64,000 nt of DNA from Neisseria subflava (GCF_005221305.1 NZ_CP039887.1:1798001-1862000); one strand, 5' to 3'; positions 37,523-49,801 are shown, counted from the first letter of the stretch. Made by a program: numbers and translations. The notes: a model not told the origin generated them from the sequence alone.

Positions 37523-37574
37523 AAAATAATGCCTTTTGAGCAAATGATGTCATTAACTCAGAAGGCATTATTTT
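37523..37574. repeat. 13-bp perfect inverted repeat upstream of the 221-aa gene
   Basis: AAAATAATGCCTT (37523-37535) and AAGGCATTATTTT (37562-37574) are exact complements with a 26-nt spacer. It may be a bidirectional terminator of a former neighbour or an operator; IS1016 landed 26 bp further on. Confidence 0.5.
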
Positions 37575-37600
37575 AACGTAATTTTAACGCAATTTGCTTA

Positions 37601-38314
37601 GGGACTGACATAGATTAGCAGTTATGCTAGGCATACGAAAATGCAGATAACCAATTGTAAATTAAGAAAGAGAGTTCAAAAGAAACTACTTGAATTTTTT
37701 GTACTCCAAGTTACCTCCCGCTCCGCTGCCGATATTTTGGGCATTCAGCCCAACTCCGCTATTCTGTTCTACCGCAAAATTCGTATGGTTATCAGCCATT
37801 ATCTGGCCTTGGTTGCCGATGAGGTTTTTGAGGGCTCTATTGAATTGGACGAAAGCTATTTCGGCGGACGGCGCAAAGGCAGACGCGGTCGCGGTGCGGC
37901 AGGAAAAGTGGTTGTCTTCGGCATTCTGAAACGCAATGGACGGGTCTATACCGTTGTGGTGGATAATGCCAAGTCTGAAACGTTACTCCCTGTCATTAAA
38001 AAGAAAATCATGCCGGACAGCATTGTTTACACGGATAGCCTGAGCAGCTACGACAAGTTGGACGTAAGCGGTTTTATTCATTACCGCATCAACCATTCCA
38101 AGGAATTTGCAGACCGTCAGAACCACATTAACGGCATTGAAAATTTTTGGAATCAGGCAAAACGCGTCTTGCGCAAATACAACGGAATCGATCGCAAATC
38201 TTTCCCGCTGTTCTTGAAAGAATGCGAATTTCGATTTAATTTCGGCACACCGTCTCAACAGCTTAAAATCCTGCGGGATTGGTGTGGAATTTAGGGCTAA
38301 TCTACGTCAGCCCC
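37601..38314 (+). mobile_element. IS1016-type element (IS1595 family), 714 bp
   Basis: The terminal inverted repeats GGGACTGACATAGATTAGC and GGGGCTGACGTAGATTAGC differ at two positions. An exact 8-bp target duplication, TTTGCTTA, flanks it (37593-37600 and 38315-38322), the size expected for IS1595-group elements. It contains one intact transposase gene. Confidence 0.93.
37641..38294 (+). CDS. IS1016-type (IS1595 family) transposase
   Basis: 217 aa, full length. The DDE-type core is visible: ELDESYFGGRRKGRRGRGAAGK (first acidic residues and the basic loop), VYTDSLSSYDKL (second Asp) and HINGIENFWNQAKRVL (third acidic residue). IS1016-type elements are common in Neisseria and Haemophilus. No frameshift is seen, and the perfect target duplication suggests a recent, possibly active copy. 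Confidence 0.92.
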   Translation: MQITNCKLRKRVQKKLLEFFVLQVTSRSAADILGIQPNSAILFYRKIRMVISHYLALVADEVFEGSIELDESYFGGRRKGRRGRGAAGKVVVFGILKRNGRVYTVVVDNAKSETLLPVIKKKIMPDSIVYTDSLSSYDKLDVSGFIHYRINHSKEFADRQNHINGIENFWNQAKRVLRKYNGIDRKSFPLFLKECEFRFNFGTPSQQLKILRDWCGI

Positions 38315-38405
38315 TTTGCTTAATATCTTGCTTTTTATGAAACTGATATATCAAGCAGACAACTCAAACCGCACAGCTGTGTTTTCAGACGGCCTGAGAG
38401 TTTTA

Positions 38406-39236
38406 TCAGGTGTAGGAAAACGTTGCGTTGTTTACACCACAGGTTGAGAATGAAGCCTGCAAGACCTCAAACGGCGTATCGCCGTTCAAACTGCGGTGCG
38501 GCTTCACAGTGTTATAGAAATTAACAAAGCGGCACAACTCCTTTCGCCGGTGTTCCGGACTGTCAAACAACTGTTTCCCATGCCACATCTCCATCAGGGT
38601 GCGGATAACCCGTTCCGCCTTACCGTTGGTCTGCGGACGGGCAACCCGGGTAAACTTTTGACCAATCCCGTTCTCATAACAGGCTACACCGAAAGCATGG
38701 TTGGCCGAGCCTTTATATTCCGTACCGTTGTCGGAGTAAACGCACTCAATCAGGTATGGACAGGGATCAATCAGGTGTCCAGTCAGAAACTTGGCGGCAC
38801 TGTCTGCAGTTTTGTCCGGCAAAATGGCGGAGTATAGCTCCCTTGAGAAATCGTCGATGGCGACAAACAGGTAATCCCGATTATCGGTGGCTTTCTGCCC
38901 TTTGAGCAGCGGCAGCCGTTTGGTATCGAGATGTACCAGCTCTCCGGGGTAGGATTTATTGTAGCGTTTGGCCTGCCTTTTGAGTTTTTCCTGAATGCCG
39001 CGTTCTACCTTGGCCAGGCGTTTCATTCCGTACTTTGCCTGTTTGAAACGGTTGTTGGTACTGGTTTGGGGTTTGAGCAGTCTGCCCCTTGCGGCTTTAA
39101 GTGCGCGGTAAATGGTGACGCGGCAGACTTGGTAGCGGCGTGCCAGGGAGGTGACGCTTTCCTTTTCCTGCGTGTAGGCCAGCCAAATGGCTTGGCGGTG
39201 GTGCGGGGTGAGACGGGTGTTTTTGTGCATGTTCAT
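38406..39236 (-). CDS. IS481-family transposase, copy 1
   Basis: 276 aa with an N-terminal HTH (SLARRYQVCRVTIYRALKAA) and a DDE integrase domain: D in LVHLDTKRLPLL, D in VYSDNGTEYKG, E in NGKAERVIRTLME. Full length, no frameshift. It has Arg where copy 2 has Trp (SPEHRRKEL versus SPEHWRKEL). The stop codon lies a few bases outside the inferred element end, so the last codon and stop come from flanking DNA or the edge of the terminal repeat. Confidence 0.9.
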   Translation of the reverse strand: MNMHKNTRLTPHHRQAIWLAYTQEKESVTSLARRYQVCRVTIYRALKAARGRLLKPQTSTNNRFKQAKYGMKRLAKVERGIQEKLKRQAKRYNKSYPGELVHLDTKRLPLLKGQKATDNRDYLFVAIDDFSRELYSAILPDKTADSAAKFLTGHLIDPCPYLIECVYSDNGTEYKGSANHAFGVACYENGIGQKFTRVARPQTNGKAERVIRTLMEMWHGKQLFDSPEHRRKELCRFVNFYNTVKPHRSLNGDTPFEVLQASFSTCGVNNATFSYT

Positions 39237-39286
39237 GTTTCAGTATTCTCCTGGAAATACTGTAAACAACGCTACTAGTTTCTACA
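38411..39286 (-). mobile_element. IS481-family element, copy 1 (876 bp)
   Basis: Its transposase-start end reads TGTAGAAACTAGTAGCGTTG and its other end reads TGTAGGAAAACGTTGCGTTG, imperfect inverted repeats with TG...CA tips. It is the same length as copy 2 and appears to differ by one base. Its own flanks (TATCAGG left, GATATGT right) do not match, but the left flank equals the reverse complement of the inner flank of copy 2. See the inversion finding. Confidence 0.9.
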
Positions 39287-39515
39287 GATATGTATGATTA
39301 CCCTGTTGTTATTCTTGAACAAAAGTACCGAGATTTACGGTTAACTGTTTGGAATATTTGAAATCAAACGATATTTGCGTTAATATGGCGTAAGCATTTA
39401 TGTGGGTATGGGCTGTTGCCCTATCTGCGTATGTGACAGTGTTTACCGCTTGGAATAAAACCATTCTGTAGACTTCCTGACTGATTCAATCAAACACGTT
39501 ATGGGAAAAAATCTG
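39287..39515. other. Upstream region of comEA, inside the inverted segment
   Basis: About 230 bp with no recognised gene. In the inferred original orientation this would be the spacer between the rRNA operon (with IS481 copy 2) and comEA. No convincing promoter was identified. Confidence 0.5.
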
Positions 39516-39803
39516 ATGAAGAAATTTTTATTTGGTGCATTTGCCGCCGTCTGTGCGGCGTTCTCTTTGGCTGCCGTGAACATCAATACCGCGTCTTCTG
39601 CCGAACTGGAGGCCTTGCCGGGTATCGGCCCGGCTAAGGCGAAATCGATTGTGGAATACCGTCAGAAGAACGGTGCGTTCAAATCGGTGGAGGAGCTGAA
39701 AAACGTGAAGGGCATCGGTGATGCGGTGCTGAACAAGTTGAAGGCGGAGGCGACGGTTTCTTCTGCCGCGCCTAAGGCCGCCCAGCCTGCCGTGAAAAAA
39801 TAA
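39516..39803 (+). CDS. comEA: Competence DNA-binding protein ComEA (ComE)
   Basis: Periplasmic double-stranded DNA receptor that pulls transforming DNA through the outer membrane. The start at ATG 39516 (MKKFLFGAFAAVCAAFSLAA) is preferred, with GGGA 9 nt upstream; an ATG five codons earlier is possible. 95 aa: a signal peptide (about 1-19) then tandem helix-hairpin-helix motifs (LEALPGIGPAKAKSIVEYR and NVKGIGDAVLNKL) and a Pro/Ala/Lys tail. In gonococcus comE copies sit downstream of each rRNA operon; here the gene faces the rRNA operon, apparently because of an IS-mediated inversion. Confidence 0.95.
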   Translation: MKKFLFGAFAAVCAAFSLAAVNINTASSAELEALPGIGPAKAKSIVEYRQKNGAFKSVEELKNVKGIGDAVLNKLKAEATVSSAAPKAAQPAVKK

Positions 39804-39839
39804 GCCTGATGGTTAACTGCCGTATATGCCGCCCCGAGG

Positions 39840-39860
39840 CCGAACCGCTTGCCGGTTCGG
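39840..39860 (+). terminator. Hairpin after comEA
   Basis: CCGAACCG and CGGTTCGG form a perfect 8-bp stem with a 5-nt loop, 37 bp beyond the stop. No T-tract follows, so termination would be weak. Confidence 0.45.
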
Positions 39861-39930
39861 GTTGACGGGCGGCTTTGTATGGGGCCGGGAATGAGAGCTT
39901 GGACAACGCGGGGCTTCTATTGGGTAATAA

Positions 39931-40000
39931 CTGAAAACAGCCGAATCCCTGTGCTTGGGTCTCAGCTGTTGAGTACAGAGGGTTATTTTGCAAAGGTATC
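39931..40000 (+). mobile_element. IS1106-like right-end remnant
   Basis: This stretch resembles the last about 70 bp of the IS1106-like element at 49622-49691: AACAGCCG, then GCTTGGGT, a TCAGCTG/TCGGCCG block and finally TATTTTGCAAAGGTATC versus AATTTTGCAAAGGTCTC. No transposase sequence is attached. A single DUS follows immediately (40001-40012). Confidence 0.55.
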
Positions 40001-40103
40001 AGGCCGTCTGAAAACTTGAAAGAAGCAGCTGTCTGTTAAATATGCGATAATGCGGAAGATTTCATGGGTGTGGTAGGAACATGGTTGTGATTGTCTGACG
40101 GGG

Positions 40104-40166
40104 ATGATGTCGGGCAACGATGGAATTGGTTTGCTTGAGACGCCCGCCTGTTGCGGGCTTTTTTAT
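40104..40166 (+). promoter_or_regulatory. pyrBI leader with terminator-like hairpin
   Basis: GCCCGC (40142-40147) and GCGGGC (40153-40158) form a stem followed directly by TTTTTT, 16 bp before the pyrB start. An overlapping short ORF starts at ATG ATG 40104 and would read through the hairpin for about 42 codons, like the E. coli pyrL leader in layout. This is a candidate transcription attenuator for pyrimidine control; the leader ORF lacks a strong ribosome-binding site. Confidence 0.5.
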
Positions 40167-40180
40167 GGGAAGGAATGGTC

Positions 40181-41101
40181 ATGCCTAATCCGCTTTATCG
40201 GCAACATATTATTTCAATTTCAGATTTGACGACGGAGCAGCTCGAATTGCTGCTTCAGACGGCCTTGAAGTTAAAAAAGCAGCCTCGTGAAGATTTGCTT
40301 GAGGGTAAATTGATTGGATCGTGCTTTTTTGAACCGTCTACCCGTACGCGTTTGTCTTTTGAAACGGCGGTACAGCGTTTGGGTGGGAAAGTTATCGGTT
40401 TTTCCGATGGTGCGAATACCAGTGCGAAAAAGGGTGAAACGCTTGCGGATACTGCGAGGATTATTTCCAGCTATACAGATGCGATTATTCAGCGACACCC
40501 TAAAGACGGTGCGGCCCGTGTGGCGGCTGAGTTTTCGAGCGTACCTGTGATTAATGCCGGTGATGGTACCAACCAACATCCGAGCCAGACGCTTTTGGAT
40601 TTGGTAACGATTTATGAAACGCAGGGCAGTTTGAGCAATTTGAAGATTGCGATGGCCGGTGATTTGAAATATGGCCGTACGGTACACTCATTGTGTCAGG
40701 CATTGAAGCGTTGGGGTTGTGAGTTCGCATTTGTATCCCCTCCCAGCTTGGCGATGCCGGACTATATTACTGAAGAGTTGGAAGAGGCCGGTTGCCCTTA
40801 CCAAGTTTTGTCTAGTTTGGAAGAAGCGGTCGAATGGGCGGATATTTTGTACATGACCCGAGTTCAGCGCGAACGTTTTGATGAGCAGGAATTTGCCAAA
40901 ATTCAGGGTAAATTCAATCTTGATGCGTCGATGTTGGCGAATGCCAAACCCAATTTGCGCGTCTTGCATCCTTTACCGAGGGTAGATGAAATTCATCCGG
41001 ATGTGGATAAAACACCTCATGCCTATTATTTTGAGCAGGCAACCAATGGCGTGTATGCACGGATGGCGATTTTGTCTTTGGTATTGAACGAAGAAGTTTA
41101 A
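40181..41101 (+). CDS. pyrB: Aspartate carbamoyltransferase catalytic subunit
   Basis: Commits carbamoyl phosphate and aspartate to pyrimidine synthesis. The start was set at ATG 40181 (MPNPLYRQHIISISDLT) with GGAAGGAA upstream, giving 306 aa. The carbamoyl-phosphate loop FEPSTRTRLSFE and the LHPLPR motif are intact. A DUS is embedded near 40254. It is followed 10 bp later by pyrI, the classic regulated ATCase pair. Confidence 0.97.
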   Translation: MPNPLYRQHIISISDLTTEQLELLLQTALKLKKQPREDLLEGKLIGSCFFEPSTRTRLSFETAVQRLGGKVIGFSDGANTSAKKGETLADTARIISSYTDAIIQRHPKDGAARVAAEFSSVPVINAGDGTNQHPSQTLLDLVTIYETQGSLSNLKIAMAGDLKYGRTVHSLCQALKRWGCEFAFVSPPSLAMPDYITEELEEAGCPYQVLSSLEEAVEWADILYMTRVQRERFDEQEFAKIQGKFNLDASMLANAKPNLRVLHPLPRVDEIHPDVDKTPHAYYFEQATNGVYARMAILSLVLNEEV

Positions 41102-41111
41102 GGAGCGAAAG

Positions 41112-41573
41112 ATGGAAAACTCAAAACTCAGCGTTGAAGCGATTGAACAAGGTACGGTAATTGACCATATTCCTGCCGGTAAAGGCTTGGCCATTTTAAG
41201 ACAGTTTAAGTTGCTGCATTATGGCAGCGCGGTTACGGTCGGCTTTAATTTGCCCAGCAAAACGCAGGGAAGCAAAGACATTATCAAAGTCAGCGGCGTA
41301 TGGTTGGATGCCAATGCAGCCAACCGTTTGGCTTTATTTGCCCCTGAAGCAGTGGTAAACAAAATCGATCAGTTTAAAGTGATCGACAAACAGCATTTGT
41401 CATTGCCGGACGAAATTTCAGAAGTATTCCGCTGCCCGAATACCAATTGTGCCAGTCATGGCGAGCCGGTCATCAGCCGTTTTTATGTCCGTTCACATCA
41501 TAATGTTCAGACACGTTTGAAATGCCATTATTGCGAGAAAACCTTCTCGCGTGATTCAGTTGCCGAAGCCTGA
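41112..41573 (+). CDS. pyrI: Aspartate carbamoyltransferase regulatory subunit
   Basis: Allosteric nucleotide-binding partner of PyrB. The 153-aa protein starts MENSKLSVEAIEQGTVIDHI. Its C-terminal zinc domain has all four cysteines in CPNTNC and CHYC. The TGA stop (41571-41573) is 2 bp from IS481 copy 2; bases CCTGATA spanning the stop are the inferred target duplication. The element does not truncate the protein but removes its natural downstream region. Confidence 0.97.
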   Translation: MENSKLSVEAIEQGTVIDHIPAGKGLAILRQFKLLHYGSAVTVGFNLPSKTQGSKDIIKVSGVWLDANAANRLALFAPEAVVNKIDQFKVIDKQHLSLPDEISEVFRCPNTNCASHGEPVISRFYVRSHHNVQTRLKCHYCEKTFSRDSVAEA

Positions 41574-41575
41574 TA

Positions 41576-42451
41576 TGTAGAAACTAGTAGCGTTGTTTAC
41601 AGTATTTCCAGGAGAATACTGAAACATGAACATGCACAAAAACACCCGTCTCACCCCGCACCACCGCCAAGCCATTTGGCTGGCCTACACGCAGGAAAAG
41701 GAAAGCGTCACCTCCCTGGCACGCCGCTACCAAGTCTGCCGCGTCACCATTTACCGCGCACTTAAAGCCGCAAGGGGCAGACTGCTCAAACCCCAAACCA
41801 GTACCAACAACCGTTTCAAACAGGCAAAGTACGGAATGAAACGCCTGGCCAAGGTAGAACGCGGCATTCAGGAAAAACTCAAAAGGCAGGCCAAACGCTA
41901 CAATAAATCCTACCCCGGAGAGCTGGTACATCTCGATACCAAACGGCTGCCGCTGCTCAAAGGGCAGAAAGCCACCGATAATCGGGATTACCTGTTTGTC
42001 GCCATCGACGATTTCTCAAGGGAGCTATACTCCGCCATTTTGCCGGACAAAACTGCAGACAGTGCCGCCAAGTTTCTGACTGGACACCTGATTGATCCCT
42101 GTCCATACCTGATTGAGTGCGTTTACTCCGACAACGGTACGGAATATAAAGGCTCGGCCAACCATGCTTTCGGTGTAGCCTGTTATGAGAACGGGATTGG
42201 TCAAAAGTTTACCCGGGTTGCCCGTCCGCAGACCAACGGTAAGGCGGAACGGGTTATCCGCACCCTGATGGAGATGTGGCATGGGAAACAGTTGTTTGAC
42301 AGTCCGGAACACTGGCGAAAGGAGTTGTGCCGCTTTGTTAATTTCTATAACACTGTGAAGCCGCACCGCAGTTTGAACGGCGATACGCCGTTTGAGGTCT
42401 TGCAGGCTTCATTCTCAACCTGTGGTGTAAACAACGCAACGTTTTCCTACA
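41576..42451 (+). mobile_element. IS481-family element, copy 2 (876 bp)
   Basis: Same ends and length as copy 1 but opposite orientation. The left flank CCTGATA (41569-41575) is the reverse complement of the outer flank of copy 1. The right flank CATAATC (42452-42458) is close to the reverse complement of the inner flank of copy 1 (ACATATC), differing by a one-base slip. Confidence 0.9.
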
Positions 42452-42456
42452 CATAA
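41626..42456 (+). CDS. IS481-family transposase, copy 2
   Basis: 276 aa, identical to copy 1 except Trp for Arg in SPEHWRKEL (C to T change). The HTH and the three acidic catalytic positions are intact. A good ribosome-binding site (CCAGGAGAATA) precedes the ATG, and an overlapping ATG six bases earlier is also possible. Confidence 0.9.
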   Translation: MNMHKNTRLTPHHRQAIWLAYTQEKESVTSLARRYQVCRVTIYRALKAARGRLLKPQTSTNNRFKQAKYGMKRLAKVERGIQEKLKRQAKRYNKSYPGELVHLDTKRLPLLKGQKATDNRDYLFVAIDDFSRELYSAILPDKTADSAAKFLTGHLIDPCPYLIECVYSDNGTEYKGSANHAFGVACYENGIGQKFTRVARPQTNGKAERVIRTLMEMWHGKQLFDSPEHWRKELCRFVNFYNTVKPHRSLNGDTPFEVLQASFSTCGVNNATFSYT

Positions 42457-42564
42457 TCCAAATACCAAGAATGCACGAACACTCAATAGGTATCGATTCA
42501 TCAATATTCTTGCACCCTTACCCCATCACCTATCGCCAAACCGATAGAACCGACAGGTATGTAA

Positions 42565-42592
42565 AAAGCCCCCGACATCAGTCGGGGGCTTC
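42565..42592 (-). terminator. Terminator of the rRNA operon
   Basis: AGCCCCCGAC and GTCGGGGGCT form a strong GC stem with a 4-nt loop; on the minus strand TTTTTA follows. It lies just downstream of 5S. Confidence 0.9.
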
Positions 42593-42601
42593 GGAATGGG
42601 T

Positions 42602-42716
42602 GTTTGGCGGTGACCTACTTTCACATGGAAGAACCACACTATCATCGGCGCTGAGTCGTTTCACGGTCCTGTTCGGGATGGGAAGGCGTGGGACCAACTC
42701 GCTATGGCCGCCAAAC
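42602..42716 (-). rRNA. rrf: 5S ribosomal RNA
   Basis: About 115 nt. The ends TTTGGCGG and CCGCCAAA pair, and the internal CCGAACAGGACCGTGAAACG-type sequence is that of 5S. It is the last rRNA of the operon; the ends are approximate to a few bases. Confidence 0.93.
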
Positions 42717-42810
42717 TTAAACTGTTACAAATCGGTAAAGCCTTAATCAATTATTTGGTGATGACTGAATCAGTCAGTAAGCTTTTATCTTTTGAAGTTC
42801 TTCAAATGAT

Positions 42811-45700
<2,890 letters not shown>

Positions 45701-46047
45701 TATCATTTCAAGAACCTCTTTGACTTCGTTTACCTACCCGTTGACTAGGGAAGCAAACTTGAAATTCCTACTTTGATAAAGCTTACTGCTTTGTTGTGTC
45801 TTAATCCTGCCTTTTGTGTTTCAGGATTAAGTCGATACAATCATCACCCAAATACTGTGTTTGTTTTCTTTTCTCTTGCGAGAGATTTTTTATCCTTTGC
45901 AAAGAACAAAAAATCAAAACAAACTCATTGTCTTTGTTTGTTGATTTCGGCTTTCCAATTTGTTAAAGATCGATGCGTCGATATTTCACTTCGCAAATCA
46001 AAATAAGCTGCTAAGTATAGCAGGCTTCCTTTGATTTGTAAAGTTCT
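45701..46047 (-). other. 16S-23S spacer, part between tRNA-Ala and 23S, with boxA
   Basis: About 347 bp with no gene. On the minus strand CGATCTTTAACAA (45972-45960) matches a boxA antitermination element shortly after tRNA-Ala. The part near 23S contributes one arm of the 23S processing stem. Confidence 0.65.
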
Positions 46048-46123
46048 TGGTGGAGGCAAACGGGATCGAACCGATGACCCCCTGCTTGCAAAGCAGGTGC
46101 TCTACCAACTGAGCTATGCCCCC
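46048..46123 (-). tRNA. tRNA-Ala (UGC)
   Basis: 76 nt in the 16S-23S spacer. Acceptor stem GGGGGCA/TGCCTCC (with a G-T pair), anticodon TGC in loop TTTGCAA, encoded CCA. Confidence 0.97.
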
Positions 46124-46128
46124 GTTCT

Positions 46129-46205
<77 letters not shown>

Positions 46206-46307
46206 GGATTCTCTTCTTAAGCGAATCTTGTCTTCACTCAAGCTTTTCTCTTCCGCATCTTTTACAGTTTACCGATAAGTGTGAATGCATCAGACCTCCT
46301 CTTTCTC

Positions 46308-47852
<1,545 letters not shown>

Positions 47853-47975
47853 ATCTCTAACTTATAACTTCTGGTCTGCTTCAAAGAAACCGACAGGACA
47901 ATGTCTAAAACATCATCTTGTCTGTCTTTCAAACAGTGTGAGGCCTAATGCACTCACACTTATCGGTAATCTGTT

Positions 47976-48021
47976 TTTTAAAGAGCAAATCGAATTATAC
48001 AGTACATTTAGCAAATGTCAA
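47976..48021 (-). promoter_or_regulatory. rRNA operon promoter and leader boxA
   Basis: On the minus strand TTGACA (48021-48016), a 16-bp spacer and TATAAT (47999-47994), both perfect consensus, with an AT-rich UP-like stretch upstream (48022-48042). The leader boxA TGCTCTTTAAAA (47987-47976) follows about 7 bp beyond the -10. Leader to 16S is about 140 nt. Confidence 0.88.
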
Positions 48022-48227
48022 TTAAAATTATCGAAAATTTCAACCAGCTGTGTTATACTGTCTGCTTCGTTTTCTTCACCGCGTCAGCAGCGAAGAACCG
48101 AACTATACGCCTCCCAACAAAACCAGTCAACACCTTTCGCAAAATTATTTTCAGAAAATTAATCACAGACATGTTTTAAAAGGGTTTTTATTTTATAAAA
48201 AACTCCAATAACCTTTCTACATAATCC

Positions 48228-48390
48228 GAGATCTTTGCAAAAATAGTCTGTTAACGAAATTTGACGCATAAAAATGCGCCAAAAAATTTTCAATTGACTA
48301 AAACCCTCCTAAATATTGAACAAAAAGTAGGAAAAATCAGAAAGGTTTTGCATTTTGAAAATGAGATTGAGCATAAAATTTTAGTAACCT
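48228..48390. repeat. AT-rich repeat (ATR-like), left part, split by IS1106-like element
   Basis: Starts GAGATCTTTGCAAAAATAG and continues AT-rich to TTTTAGTAACCT. The missing end, ATGTTATTGCAAAGGTCTC, is at 49697-49715. Rejoined (removing the IS and one AACCT), it is about 182 bp with IS1106-like inverted ends, close to the 183-bp AT-rich repeat reported in meningococcus. No coding capacity, so it resembles a MITE. Confidence 0.65.
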
Positions 48391-48453
48391 GAGACCTTTG
48401 CAAAATCCCCCCAAATCCCCTAAATTCTCACCAAGACATTTAGGGGATTTCTC

Positions 48454-49566
48454 ATGAGCACCTTCTTCCGGCAAACCGCACAAGCCATGATTGCCAAACA
48501 CATCGACCGCTTCCCACTATTGAAGTTGGATCAAGTGATTGATTGGCAGCCGATCGAACAGTACCTGAACCGTCAAAGAACCCATTACCTTAGAGACCAC
48601 CGCGGCCGTCCCGCCTATCCCCTGTTGTCCATGTTCAAAGCCGTCCTGCCCGGACAATGGCACAGCCTCTCCGATCCCGAACTCGAACACAGCCTCATCA
48701 CCCGCATCGACTTCAACCTGTTTTGCCGTTTTGACGAACTGAGCAACCCCGATTACAGCACCTTATGCCGCTACCGCAACTGGCTGGCGCAAGACGACAC
48801 CTTAGCTGAATTGCTGGAACTGATTAACCGCCAACTGACCGAAAAAGGCCTAAAAGTAGAGAAAGCATCCGCCGCCGTCATTGACGCCACCATTATTGAG
48901 ACCGCCGGCAGCAAACAGCGTCAGGCTATAGAAGTGGATGAGGAAGGACAAGTCAGCGGCCAAACCACACCGAGCAAAGATAAAGATGCCCGTTGGACAA
49001 AGAAAAACGGCATCTACAAACTCGGTTACAAACAACATACCCGTACCGATGAAGAAGGCTATAGTGGATTAAATTTAAATCAGGACAAGGCGACGAAGCC
49101 GTAGACAGTACAATTAGTACGGCAAGGCGAGGCAACGCCGTACTGGTTTAAATTTAATCCACTATATATCGAGAAATTGCACATCACTCCCGCCAATACC
49201 CATGAGTGCAACCATCTGTCGCCTTTGCTGGAAGGTATAGCCGAAGATACGACCGTCTATGCCGACAAAGGCTATGACAGCGCGGAAAACCGGCAACATC
49301 TGGAAGAGCATCAGTTGTTAGACGGCATTATGCGCAAAGCCCACCGCAACCGTCCGCTGACGGAAGCGCAAACCAAACGTAACCGATATTTGTCGAAGAC
49401 CCGTTATGTGGTCGAACAGAGCTTCGGTACGCTGCACCGTAAATTCCACTATGCCCGGGCAGCCTATTTCGGGCTGCTCAAAGTAAGTGCGCAAAGCCAT
49501 CTGAAGGCGATGTGTTTGAACCTTTTGAAAGCCGCCAACAGGCTAAGTGCGCCTGTTGCCGCCTAA
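48454..49566 (+). pseudogene. IS1106-like (IS5 family) transposase, disrupted by a Correia element
   Basis: Codons from ATG 48454 to 49059 read an IS5-family protein (MSTFFRQTAQAMIAKHIDRF...; DDE first Asp in AVIDATII). The frame then enters the Correia element and stops at 49104. It resumes after it, from 49165 to 49566 (YIEKLHITPANTHECNH..., second Asp in VYADKGYDS, Glu in YVVEQSFGTLHRKF). Removing 105 bp (49060-49164) restores a clean 335-aa frame across TRTDEEGY-IEKLHI, so the Correia insertion is the only lesion. The product is inactive as it stands. Confidence 0.9.
49060..49166. repeat. Correia repeat enclosed element (short form, about 105 bp)
   Basis: Begins TATAGTGGATTAAATTTAAA and ends TTTAAATTTAATCCACTATA, with the internal GACAAGGCGACGAAGCC and GGCAAGGCGAGGCAACGCCG blocks characteristic of Correia elements. 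TA is duplicated at the edges (49060-49061 and 49165-49166). The length fits the internally deleted class. It splits the IS1106-like transposase. Confidence 0.92.
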
Positions 49567-49691
49567 AAGGCGGCCGGATGCCTGATTAATCAGGTATCCG
49601 GGGAGAAAAAAGGGAAATTGGGAACAAAAAACAGCCGGAAGCTTGGGTTTGGGTTTCGGCCGTTGGGGAAAAGGAATTTTGCAAAGGTCTC

Positions 49692-49715
49692 AACCTATGT
49701 TATTGCAAAGGTCTC
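49692..49715. repeat. AT-rich repeat (ATR-like), right end
   Basis: AACCT (duplicated target) followed by ATGTTATTGCAAAGGTCTC, the other end of the repeat that starts at 48228. Confidence 0.65.
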
Positions 49716-49742
49716 AATCCATACATACAAAAAACACAAAAT

Positions 49743-49778
49743 AAAGGCCGTCTGAAATACTCTTTCAGACGGCCTTTT
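49743..49778 (-). terminator. DUS inverted pair after dksA
   Basis: AAAGGCCGTCTGAAA and TTTCAGACGGCCTTTT flank a short loop, 24 bp past the dksA stop. Confidence 0.85.
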
Positions 49779-49801
49779 GAGGTTTCTCTATACTTTATAT
49801 T

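Larger units (their letters stand above)
48391..49691 (+). mobile_element. IS1106-like element (IS5 family), interrupted
   Basis: Terminal repeats GAGACCTTTGCAAAA and TTTTGCAAAGGTCTC are exact inverses over 15 bp. The flanking AACCT (48386-48390 and 49692-49696) is a candidate target duplication. Total 1301 bp including a 105-bp Correia insertion. It is inserted within an ATR-like repeat that carries similar ends. Confidence 0.88.

Noticed and set aside
38411..42451. The IS481 pair as a composite transposon carrying comEA-pyrBI
   Set aside because: The outermost flanks (TATCAGG and CATAATC) are not a common target duplication; the cross-matching flanks indicate inversion between two independent insertions.
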